Source: CAYMCO01 sp964388955
GTDB lineage: Bacteria; Chloroflexota; Anaerolineae; Anaerolineales; E44-bin32
Reading direction: 5' to 3'
DNA: 64,000 bases
NCBI GenBank assembly: GCA_964388955.1
Contig: CAYMCO010000026.1
Location: 1 to 64,000, forward strand
This document shows positions 17,105-24,820 of the stretch, piece after piece (the first letter of the stretch is position 1; each line of letters opens with the position of its first letter). Below the pieces are notes generated by a model, which made no database searches, had not been told where the DNA came from, and worked only from the letters and a program-made list of their open reading frames with translations. The translations under genes and the position numbers were made by a program.

Positions 17105-17608
17105 ATGAATGATGAGATCATCGGCTGGCTGCTGGCGGGGGATATCTCGATTCGGTATCAGGCTCGGCGCGATCTCCTCGGCGAGGAGCGGCCCGACCTG
17201 CAGTCGAGGATATCCGAGGAGGGCTGGGGGGCGCGGCTTCTTTCCAAGAGGAGGGCCGAAGGACATTGGGGGAAAGAATTCTACCAGCCCAAGTGGACCA
17301 GCACGCATTATACGGTGCTCGATCTCAAGAGCCTGCAAGTCTCGCCCGATTGCGACTTCATCCGGCAGAGCGTCGCCATGATCGCGGCTGGTTATAAGGG
17401 GGAGGACGGCGGCATCTCGTGGGACGAGCGCATGGCGCCAGCATGTGAGGTCTTGCTGAAGAAGCGGCGCATCCACGGCCGCTGGCCTCTGCAAGCGAAG
17501 ATCCCCGGGCAGGCTCACTTTGAAATGGAGAAACCGGGCCAACCCAGCCGGTGTAACACTATGCGCGCTTCCCGAGCATTCCAGGCGTATCCCATGGGAG
17601 GGCGGTGA
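17105..17608 (+). CDS. Prenyltransferase/squalene-cyclase-like toroid protein, apparently internally deleted
   Basis: 167 residues from ATG 17105 (GTG 17096 is an in-frame alternative). The N-terminal half (GWLLAGDISIRYQARRDLLG, then HWGKEFYQPKWTSTHYT) and the last third (RRIHGRWPLQAKIPG, FEMEKPGQPSRCNTMRA) match the two ends of a roughly 300-residue toroid family as I recall it. The usual middle part with several helical hairpins is missing after GYKGEDGGI. The join is in frame, so a short product may still be made. Its stop is 1 bp before the next gene's ATG. Probably a degraded or minimal paralogue. Confidence 0.55.
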   Translation: MNDEIIGWLLAGDISIRYQARRDLLGEERPDLQSRISEEGWGARLLSKRRAEGHWGKEFYQPKWTSTHYTVLDLKSLQVSPDCDFIRQSVAMIAAGYKGEDGGISWDERMAPACEVLLKKRRIHGRWPLQAKIPGQAHFEMEKPGQPSRCNTMRASRAFQAYPMGGR

Positions 17609-17609
17609 A

Positions 17610-18440
17610 ATGTTTGAGCTACCGGAACTCGTCACTTTGGCAAGGCAGATCAATGAGACGCTCGCGGGGAAGCGGATTCTGCGCGGCCGATTGGGAAACA
17701 GCCCGCACAAATTCCTTTGGTACAACCGCACGCATGAGGAATTTGAAGAACTGACGAACGGCAAGGCCGTCGGGGTTTCGTGGGCAAAGGGGAAATGGCT
17801 CTTCATTCCACTCGACCCGGGGTATCTGCTGCTGTTGGGAGAATTCGGCGGCAGAGCCCTGTATCATCCGCCCGGCGCAGTGCTTCCCGAAAAATACCAT
17901 CTCCGGCTCGCTTTCGAGGATCAATCGCATTTCACAGCGAAGACAGCGATGTGGGGGGCTATGGAACTTCATGTTCGAGGGGAGGAAAGGGAGCGGCAGT
18001 ATGTGAAAGGGATGAGAACCACGCCCACTGAGCCGGGTTTCACATTTGAGTACTTCTCTGGCCTGATCGACGAGGCAGGCCAAGAGAAGAAGCGCAGCGC
18101 GAAAGCGCTTCTGACTCAGGATCAACTCATCCCGGGGCTGGGGAATGCCATCGCCCAGGATATTCTCTTCCGGGCCCGACTCCACCCCCGGCATCCGCTT
18201 GAAGATCTCGACAGTGATAGCCAGCGGGGGCTCTACGAGGCCATCCTGACCTCCGTCAAACTGGCGATCGAAGCCGGCGGACGATACGATGAGCTTGATC
18301 TATTTGGCGACCCGGGCGGTTATGTCCGCATCATGGACAAGAATGCGGTGGGACGAGCCTGCCCTCGATGCGGGGGCGCGGTTGAGAAGATACAGTATCT
18401 TGGGGGCGCTTGCTATCTCTGTTCAGCTTGCCAGGTATAA
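17610..18440 (+). CDS. Formamidopyrimidine-DNA glycosylase / endonuclease VIII-like protein
   Basis: 276 residues. The fold matches MutM/Nei: N-terminal beta domain, helix-two-turn-helix with LIPGLGNAIAQDILFRA (about 188-204), and a C-terminal zinc finger (CPRCG, then CYLCSAC). The start is MFELPE, so the catalytic N-terminal proline of Fpg/Nei (Pro2 of PELPE) is replaced by Phe, while ELPE follows. A related subgroup starting M-(I/F)-E-(L/I)-PE exists, so this is not a local error. DNA glycosylase/lyase activity is therefore uncertain. ATG 17610 follows GGGAGGGCGGTGAA. It sits immediately after the toroid-like gene. Confidence 0.75.
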   Translation: MFELPELVTLARQINETLAGKRILRGRLGNSPHKFLWYNRTHEEFEELTNGKAVGVSWAKGKWLFIPLDPGYLLLLGEFGGRALYHPPGAVLPEKYHLRLAFEDQSHFTAKTAMWGAMELHVRGEERERQYVKGMRTTPTEPGFTFEYFSGLIDEAGQEKKRSAKALLTQDQLIPGLGNAIAQDILFRARLHPRHPLEDLDSDSQRGLYEAILTSVKLAIEAGGRYDELDLFGDPGGYVRIMDKNAVGRACPRCGGAVEKIQYLGGACYLCSACQV

Positions 18441-18808
18441 CATGGTCTGCGTTTGCGGCCAGAGATGAGCTCCTCCTAGATTGGGCCTTCCCTGGCGAGG
18501 GCTTCCTGGCCGAAATATCGTCATCCCATAGGACACGCGTCGCCCCGCCACATCCCAAGAACGGCGAATAGGAGACCTCAACCCACGAGTTAGCCACACC
18601 GACTTCCTGAGGCTCTTGCAGCCATGGCGCCAAGATCCCGAGGATCCTCTGCTCCAGGTATGGGGGCTTAAACTGAGCTTAATCGGCGTCGCGAAGTCGG
18701 CGATGTAAGATGAGAATGTCTGGGGACCGAATCGGCAATTCCCCCCGCCCTCAGGCTCTCAGAGGCATCGGTCCAGGTGCCAAGAATCGGTCTCTTTGGA
18801 AGGCATGC
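18441..18808. other. Intergenic region, no gene supported
   Basis: Short frames occur on both strands (for example 18331-18633 on the minus strand), but they overlap the Fpg-like gene or have no recognisable features. No promoter better than random and no terminator with a T run was found. It presumably contains the promoter of the acetate kinase/phosphoketolase pair. Confidence 0.4.
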
Positions 18809-19990
18809 ATGCGAGTGTTGACGATCAACAGCGGCTCCTCAAGCGTGAAGCTTGCTCTATACGAGATGGGCGAGACGGAACGACTGGTGCTGTCGGGGAG
18901 CCTTGACCGAATTGGCCTCCGGGGGGGCGGCTTTCGCATCAGGGACTCCGACGCCAAGCCCTTGTTGGATGAACGGGGTGATCTCCCAGACCACGCGACG
19001 GCCTTCGGGAAGTTGTTCGCTTGGCTCGAAGAACACGACCCTGACAGGATACTGGACGCCGTTGGTCATCGAGTGGTTCACGGGGGTCCCCGCTACAGCC
19101 AGCCGCATCTTATTACGTCTGAGCTGCTGACCGAACTCAATGGCTTGGTGCCCCTTGCCCCAGATCACCTTCCTCACGAAATCAAGGGGATTCAGGCCAC
19201 AGCCCGCGCATATCCCGACCTGACTCAAGTGGCGTGCTTCGACACAGCCTTCCATCGGGACATGCCGAAACTGGCCCAGATATACGCCCTTCCAAGGCGT
19301 TATCAGCATGAAGGGCTGATACGGTACGGCTTCCACGGCCTGTCCTATGAATATATCGTGCAAGAGTTGCGAAGAGTGGCTGGGGAAGCCGCTGCCAATG
19401 GGCGGCTGGTCATCGCGCACTTGGGCAATGGGGCCAGCATGGCGGCTGTCCGAAACGGAAAGAGCGTTGACACTACAATGGGTTTCACGCCTGCCGGCGG
19501 CCTGGTGATGAGCACGCGTTCCGGAGACCTGGACCCGGGTGTCCTGATCTATCTTTTGGAGGAGAAGGGACTTCGCGCCACCAGGCTCAATGAGCTGGTC
19601 AACCGAGATGCTGGGTTGCTCGGCGTGTCCGGCATCAGCTCTGACATGAAAGATCTGCTTGCCAAAGAGGAAGAGGGAGCACATGCGCGGGAGGCGGTCG
19701 ATCTCTTCTGCTATCAGGCCAGCAAGCACTTGGGCGCCCTGGCGGCGGCTCTGGGTGGACTGGACAGCTTGATCTTCACCGCGGGCATCGGAGAGAACTC
19801 ACCCGAGGTCCGCCGGCGGATCTGCCAGAACATGTCGTTCTTGGGAGTCGAGTTGGAGGACGCCCGCAACAAGATGAACGCCCCGGTCATCTCCAGGGGA
19901 GGATCGCAGGTCACCGTCCGCGTGATGCCCACGGATGAAGACCGGATGATCGCCAGACATACGTATGCGCTTAAGCAGAAAATGGAATAG
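18809..19990 (+). CDS. ackA: Acetate kinase
   Basis: 393 residues, close to the usual 400. It starts MRVLTINSGSSSVKLALYE (phosphate-1 loop), and has GHRVVHGGPRYSQP (about 88-101), a CFDTAFHRDMP segment, HLGNGASMAAVRNGKSVDTTMG (substrate and ATP site) and FTAGIGENSPEVR near the C-terminus. It interconverts acetyl phosphate plus ADP and acetate plus ATP in the cytoplasm. ATG 18809 is supported by family alignment; the SD (GGAAGG) is modest. Phosphoketolase, which makes acetyl phosphate, starts 30 bp downstream, so the two form an ATP-yielding module. Confidence 0.95.
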   Translation: MRVLTINSGSSSVKLALYEMGETERLVLSGSLDRIGLRGGGFRIRDSDAKPLLDERGDLPDHATAFGKLFAWLEEHDPDRILDAVGHRVVHGGPRYSQPHLITSELLTELNGLVPLAPDHLPHEIKGIQATARAYPDLTQVACFDTAFHRDMPKLAQIYALPRRYQHEGLIRYGFHGLSYEYIVQELRRVAGEAAANGRLVIAHLGNGASMAAVRNGKSVDTTMGFTPAGGLVMSTRSGDLDPGVLIYLLEEKGLRATRLNELVNRDAGLLGVSGISSDMKDLLAKEEEGAHAREAVDLFCYQASKHLGALAAALGGLDSLIFTAGIGENSPEVRRRICQNMSFLGVELEDARNKMNAPVISRGGSQVTVRVMPTDEDRMIARHTYALKQKME

Positions 19991-20020
19991 AAGCCATAGT
20001 GCAAGGGATTGGAGGCCATC

Positions 20021-22414
20021 ATGGCTGAGGCTGTAGTCACCCCGCCCAACGTGGCAGAGGGCCCACTCGGTGCCGAGGAACTTCGCAAGATCGATGCGTA
20101 CTGGCGGGCGACGCTCTACCTTTGTGTGGGCATGATCTACTTGAGAGATAACCCGCTGTTGAAGGAGCCCCTGCAGTTTGACCACATCAAGAAGCGCCTC
20201 CTGGGGCATTGGGGATCCGACCCGGGCCAGTCTTTCGTCTGGGTCCATTTGAACCGCATGATCAAGAAAGAAAACCTGAACATGATCTTCGTTTCCGGCC
20301 CGGGGCATGGCTCGCCATCTATGCTGGCGAACGGGTATCTCGAGGGCACCTATTCTGAGATCTACCCGGAGAAGAGTCAGGATGAGGAGGGGATGCGGAA
20401 GTTCTTCAAGGAGTTTTCCTTCCCCGGCGGGCTGGGCAGCCACTGCACCCCGCAGGTCCCCGGCTCGATCCACGAGGGCGGGGAACTGGGCTACAGCATA
20501 TCCCACGCCTTTGGGGCCGCCTTCGATAATCCGGACCTGATCGCTGCGGTGGTCGTCGGAGATGGCGAATCTGAAACCGGCCCATTAGCCACCTCGTGGC
20601 ACTCCAGCAAGTTCCTCAATCCGGCCCGCGACGGCGCGGTCCTGCCCATACTGCACCTGAACGGCTACAAGATCGCCAACCCCACCGTGTTGGCAAGGAT
20701 CAGCCATGAAGAGCTGGAGAGCCTCTTCATCGGCTATGGGTACCGGCCCTATTTTGTGGAGGGCTCGAACCCACCAGCGATGCATCAACTGATGGCGGGG
20801 ACCATGGAGAGAGTGATTGCCGAGATCCGGGGAATCCAACATGAAGCGCGCGCCAAGGGGGTCAGCCAATATCCCCGCTGGCCGATGATCGTTCTGCGGA
20901 CTCCGAAGGGATGGACTTGCCCGGCGGAGGTGGATGGCCACAAAGTGGAGGGTTTCTGGCGGGCGCACCAGATTCCTTTCGAAGTTGGCAATAATCCGGA
21001 TCATTTGAAGCTCTTGGAGACATGGATGCGGAGCTATAAGCCGGAGGAGCTCTTCGACGCGAACGGGCGGCTGATCCCGCAGCTAGGGGAGTTGGCTCCG
21101 ACCGGGTCGCATCGGATGAGCGCCAATCCGGTGGCCAATGGAGGGGTAGTGCGGAAACCGCTGCGGATGCCCGATTTCAGAGATTACGCGGTGAAGGTCT
21201 CCAAGCCTGGAGTGGCCACCGCCGAGAACACGCGCGTGCTCGGCGGCCTCCTGCGCGACGTGATGCGTGAGAACATGTCCAGCTTTCGGCTGTTCGGGCC
21301 GGATGAGACCGCTTCGAACCGCCTGGATGCCGTCTACGAAGTCACGCAGAAGGTCTGGTTGGAGGCGACCAAGCCTGAGGATACAGACGGGGGTGAGCTG
21401 GCGCGCGATGGACGAGTGATGGAGATGCTCAGCGAACATACCCTCGAGGGCTGGCTGGAGGGGTATCTGCTGACTGGAAGGCATGGCCTCTTTGCCTCCT
21501 ATGAAGCCTTCATCCATGTGATTGACTCCATGTTCAATCAGCACGCCAAATGGCTGGAGCGGTGCCAGGAAATCCCTTGGCGAGCGCCCATTTCCTCGCT
21601 CAACTTGCTGATCACGTCTCTCGTCTGGCGGCAGGATTACAACGGATTCAGCCATCAAGATCCCGGCTTCCTGGATATCGTAGTCAACAAGAGCGCCGGG
21701 GTGACCCGCATCTATCTGCCCCCGGATGCCAACTGCCTGCTATCGGTGGCCGACCACTGCCTACGCAGCGAGGGGTATGTCAACGTGATCGTCGCGGACA
21801 AGCAACTGCACCTGCAGTATCTCACGATGGGTGAGGCGATCGAACACTGCACAAAGGGAATCGGTATTTGGGATTGGGCGAGCACCGATCAGGGGCATGA
21901 GCCGGATGTGGTACTCGCATGCGCCGGTGACATTCCTACCCACGAAGCGCTGGCGGCAGCCGCCTTGTTGCGGGAAAACTTCCCCGACCTCAAGCTCCGC
22001 TTCATCAATGTGGTCGACCTGTTCAAATTGGAGCCTCAAAGCGAGCACGGCCATGGTTTGTCGGATCGGGATTTCGACAGCCTGTTCACCAAGGATAAGC
22101 CGGTTATCTTCAACTTCCATGGTTATCCATGGTTGATCCACCGGCTGGCATACCGGCGGAGGAATCACCACAACCTGCATGTGCGCGGCTACAAAGAACA
22201 CGGGGATATCAACACGCCCTTGGACCTGGCGATGCGCAACCAGATCGATCGCTTCAACTTGGCGATCGACGTTGTCGATCGAGTCCCCAAGCTGGAAGTC
22301 GCCGGGGCACATTTCAAGGAGCAGATGAGGGACCAGATTATCGAGAACACCAACTATGCGCAGCAGGAAGGTGTCGACCGGGCTGAGATCAGGGATTGGA
22401 GGTGGCCTCTCTGA
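20021..22414 (+). CDS. xfp: Xylulose-5-phosphate/fructose-6-phosphate phosphoketolase
   Basis: 797 residues, usual family length. Thiamine diphosphate binding is shown by VVVGDGESETGPLATSWH (about 171-188). QDYNGFSHQDPGFLD (about 545) and the VSGPGHG segment (about 95) are phosphoketolase signatures. The enzyme cleaves Xu5P or F6P with phosphate to acetyl phosphate plus glyceraldehyde-3-P or erythrose-4-P. Start ATG 20021 has GGAGG 5 nt upstream; TTG 20009 is a weaker in-frame option. Acetate kinase precedes it, so acetyl phosphate is converted to acetate and ATP. No transketolase or other pentose genes are nearby. Confidence 0.95.
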   Translation: MAEAVVTPPNVAEGPLGAEELRKIDAYWRATLYLCVGMIYLRDNPLLKEPLQFDHIKKRLLGHWGSDPGQSFVWVHLNRMIKKENLNMIFVSGPGHGSPSMLANGYLEGTYSEIYPEKSQDEEGMRKFFKEFSFPGGLGSHCTPQVPGSIHEGGELGYSISHAFGAAFDNPDLIAAVVVGDGESETGPLATSWHSSKFLNPARDGAVLPILHLNGYKIANPTVLARISHEELESLFIGYGYRPYFVEGSNPPAMHQLMAGTMERVIAEIRGIQHEARAKGVSQYPRWPMIVLRTPKGWTCPAEVDGHKVEGFWRAHQIPFEVGNNPDHLKLLETWMRSYKPEELFDANGRLIPQLGELAPTGSHRMSANPVANGGVVRKPLRMPDFRDYAVKVSKPGVATAENTRVLGGLLRDVMRENMSSFRLFGPDETASNRLDAVYEVTQKVWLEATKPEDTDGGELARDGRVMEMLSEHTLEGWLEGYLLTGRHGLFASYEAFIHVIDSMFNQHAKWLERCQEIPWRAPISSLNLLITSLVWRQDYNGFSHQDPGFLDIVVNKSAGVTRIYLPPDANCLLSVADHCLRSEGYVNVIVADKQLHLQYLTMGEAIEHCTKGIGIWDWASTDQGHEPDVVLACAGDIPTHEALAAAALLRENFPDLKLRFINVVDLFKLEPQSEHGHGLSDRDFDSLFTKDKPVIFNFHGYPWLIHRLAYRRRNHHNLHVRGYKEHGDINTPLDLAMRNQIDRFNLAIDVVDRVPKLEVAGAHFKEQMRDQIIENTNYAQQEGVDRAEIRDWRWPL

Positions 22415-22838
22415 AGGAACCAGCCGGCCTGCAGGTGGCGAAAATGAGGGGGTTTTCCCTTCCGCCTGGGGAGCGGTGCGTGTAACGATCGAGCGGTGCA
22501 GCGGGAGGTCGAGGGAATGAAGCGTTGACACATCGGGCGCGCGAGAATCCGGAGAGCCAGGGCACCGTGATGTCCGTATGGGGGGCGTTGTCGAGGCACA
22601 TTTTCCTCGCCCGCTGGCGCAGGCCCGCTAATGAATTAGCGGACTCCGGCCGCGCGATCGGCCACGACATTCAAGCGGAGGAGCGATGGCGCATAGCGTA
22701 CAGCTTACCGCTTATTGCTTACGGCTTCCGTGCCGGCCCGCTAATGAATTAGCGGACTCCGACTGCGCGATCGGCCACGACGTTCAAGCGGAGGAGCAAT
22801 GGGCCATGGCGTACAGCCTGCGCTCGGCGCTTATCCCT
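22415..22838. other. Convergent intergenic region with duplicated segment
   Basis: No gene is supported. The gap lies between phosphoketolase (plus) and the methyltransferase (minus) and is dominated by two copies of an 80-90-bp unit described as a separate repeat feature. Small ATG-led frames reading out of each copy (GGAGGAGCGATGG and GGAGGAGCAATGG) run into the methyltransferase antisense and lack support. Confidence 0.5.
22622..22825. repeat. Direct duplication (113-bp period) each with an 18-bp palindrome
   Basis: The unit starting GGCCCGCTAATGAATTAGCG at 22622 recurs at 22735. Over about 70 bp the copies differ at only a few positions, then similarity continues more weakly to a shared GCGTACAGC. 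Each contains the palindrome CCGCTAATGAATTAGCGG (22625-22642 and 22738-22755; 8-bp arms) and ends in an SD-like GGAGGAGC(G/A)ATGG. It may be a small dispersed element or a duplicated regulatory segment. Confidence 0.75.
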
Positions 22839-23591
22839 TCACGGCACGCGACCGAAAGCGTAGAACGTGGGAACGAACAAAATGTGCCCTCCGGAAAGCC
22901 ATGCGCGCTCCGCCCGTTCGCGATAGGCGTCGATCTGCGGCTCCGACATCTCGTCGCGCACATCCTCCCGCCAGGTATGCCACTCGGACCGGAATTCATC
23001 CTTCTCCTCGCGACCGCCCCATTCGCCGCCCAACACGCCCACGTAGATTCTTTCCAGCCCGCTCTCATGAAAGAGGGCCCGCAGCCTGCGGCCGATGAGC
23101 GGATCGGCGCCCCTCCGCCGGAGCGCTTGACGTTGCAAGATACCCATTTCTTGAAGGACGGCCGGGTGGTCGACCCTTCCGCCGTAATCCGGCTCAGCCA
23201 TGGCCATCACGGAGCCGCCGGAGCGCGTCACCCGCGCCATCTCGACCAGGATGGAGAGCGGATCTCGCACCCACAGCAGCAGGAAATGGCAGAGAGCCGC
23301 GTCCATCGATCGGTCCGCAAGCGGGATGTGGAAGCCATCCGCGACCAAGAACTCGATTGAAGGGCTGTCCCGTGAAGCCAATTCAAGCGCCGCCGCATCG
23401 ATATCCAGCCCGAGGATTACCCCTTCGGTCAGAGCAGGCAGCTCGCGGCACACGGCGCCCGTGCCGCAGCCGACTTCGAGGACGGCGCCGTGCCCGGTCA
23501 GGCCCGCCCGGGCATACAGGCGCTGACGAATCCGGGAGGTCCATCGCGCCTGCTCTTGATAGCGCCGGTGGAGGTGCTGATAGTCCGTCAT
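22839..23591 (-). CDS. Class I SAM-dependent methyltransferase
   Basis: 250 residues. SAM-binding motif I is VLEVGCGTGAVCREL (about 37-51), followed by GLDIDAAALELA, DGFHIPLADRSMD and LLLWVRDP, typical of the UbiE/Methyltransf_11 group. The gene begins 28 bp after the radical SAM-like gene and ends the minus-strand operon that starts at the zinc-ribbon gene. Its target is unknown. In this context methylation of the Cys-tailed membrane protein or of a modified product is a reasonable hypothesis, but general small-molecule methylation is possible. Confidence 0.8.
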   Translation of the reverse strand: MTDYQHLHRRYQEQARWTSRIRQRLYARAGLTGHGAVLEVGCGTGAVCRELPALTEGVILGLDIDAAALELASRDSPSIEFLVADGFHIPLADRSMDAALCHFLLLWVRDPLSILVEMARVTRSGGSVMAMAEPDYGGRVDHPAVLQEMGILQRQALRRRGADPLIGRRLRALFHESGLERIYVGVLGGEWGGREEKDEFRSEWHTWREDVRDEMSEPQIDAYRERAERAWLSGGHILFVPTFYAFGRVP

Positions 23592-23619
23592 GGGAAGGGG
23601 AGGGAGACCGGGCTAAGTC

Positions 23620-24789
23620 TCAGCCGGTATCGGATGGGTTGGTCACGCGCGCCCAGATGGTTGCCCAATCCTCACGCAGCATGTTGCCCAGGATCCGGTC
23701 GACTCCCTGACCGGGGAGCACATCGCCGTCCGGTTCTATGTAGAGATGCGCCCCGGGGGCCGTCACTCCCTCCCCCTCCACCTCCAACGCGATGGGGTTG
23801 ATCTTGGAGAAGGGCGCGGGGAGGTCCCACACCAGGTCCAGCCCATAGGCGGCTGCGCCTTCCCGCGCCCCGCCCAGCGCCTCGACCATTTCGTCGCTTT
23901 TGTCGATCGCTGAGAAGGAAACTGCGGGGACGCCCATTTGGGACAGGCGAACCAGCCAATCATCCAAGTGTGGCCGCAGCCCGGGCGTGAGCGTGAGATG
24001 TACGGCGGTGAACACATCGGATTCCAGGGCGTTGTTCAGGCCGGCGAGGCTTTCTTCGGAGTCCGGGACCAAGGTGATCAGGAAGTGGTCCAGCCCGGCT
24101 TGGGAGAGCCGCCGGACGAGATCGGCGTCCGACAGACGGCGACCGTCGCTGAGGACACCCGCGACCAGGCCCAGTTCCTGGGCATAGGCAACCAAGTCGA
24201 CGAGGTCCTCCCGCCGCGTCGGTTCCCCGCCTGTGAAGGTCACGTGGGGGATTCCGGCATCCCAGGCCGCGTCCATGACCCGCTTCCATTCATCGGTGGT
24301 TAATTCTCGATCGACGCGCGCCCGGGCGCGGGGATCGAGGGAGCCGTCGGGGTCCGTTTCGTAGGTTAGCGCCAGGTCCAGGCGATAGGGCGCCGAAATG
24401 GAGGCGTCCTGGGGGGCTGTTCGCTCCGCCCCCAGGTAGAAAACCGGATCGACATCCGGGTTTGTAGCCAGCGTCTCCACGCGCGCCGCGAGCTGCTCGA
24501 AATCCTCCCGCGCTGTCGCACGGCTCACCCGGTAGCGGCGCCAGATATCCTCCGCCGCCTGATCCGGCGATGAGTTGCGGATGATGTGGTAGGCGTGAAG
24601 CGTCGCAGTCTCGTTCAAGTGCAGCACCGTCGCCGCGTTGACGATGAGCACGCCGGTGCCGTCTGGGTCCACCCGCAGGTGCAGGCGGTAGGGGGCCGGC
24701 TCGGCCTGAACAATGCGCTGGTATATTCCGGGCTCCAACGCCTCCACGGGTTTGGGCCGCAGGAACCAGCGGTCTAGGAAAGATGTCAT
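23620..24789 (-). CDS. Radical SAM-like protein lacking all cluster cysteines, with PqqD-like N-terminal domain
   Basis: 389 residues and no cysteine anywhere. The N-terminal part (about 30-105, VLHLNETATLHAYHII then YRVSRATAREDFEQL) is a PqqD/RRE-like winged helix. The barrel part aligns with the upstream radical SAM enzyme: RLDLALTYETDPDG stands where the partner has DLALTYRCNCDCAHC, and FTGGEP (185-190) is retained. The SPASM-like region keeps IEPDGDVLPG but not its cysteines, and the C-terminus stops early. It therefore cannot bind a [4Fe-4S] cluster in the usual way and is probably a pseudoenzyme partner that binds substrate or regulates. ATG 24789 has GGGAGG 5 nt upstream, 31 bp after the active paralogue. 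Confidence 0.85.
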   Translation of the reverse strand: MTSFLDRWFLRPKPVEALEPGIYQRIVQAEPAPYRLHLRVDPDGTGVLIVNAATVLHLNETATLHAYHIIRNSSPDQAAEDIWRRYRVSRATAREDFEQLAARVETLATNPDVDPVFYLGAERTAPQDASISAPYRLDLALTYETDPDGSLDPRARARVDRELTTDEWKRVMDAAWDAGIPHVTFTGGEPTRREDLVDLVAYAQELGLVAGVLSDGRRLSDADLVRRLSQAGLDHFLITLVPDSEESLAGLNNALESDVFTAVHLTLTPGLRPHLDDWLVRLSQMGVPAVSFSAIDKSDEMVEALGGAREGAAAYGLDLVWDLPAPFSKINPIALEVEGEGVTAPGAHLYIEPDGDVLPGQGVDRILGNMLREDWATIWARVTNPSDTG

Positions 24790-24820
24790 CGTGGCCTCCC
24801 TCACATCGGGCGGTTCGGGG

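Noticed and set aside
18331..18633. Small minus-strand gene downstream of the Fpg-like gene
   Set aside because: It overlaps the 3' end of the Fpg-like gene, has a stop just upstream of its ATG and no recognisable domain.
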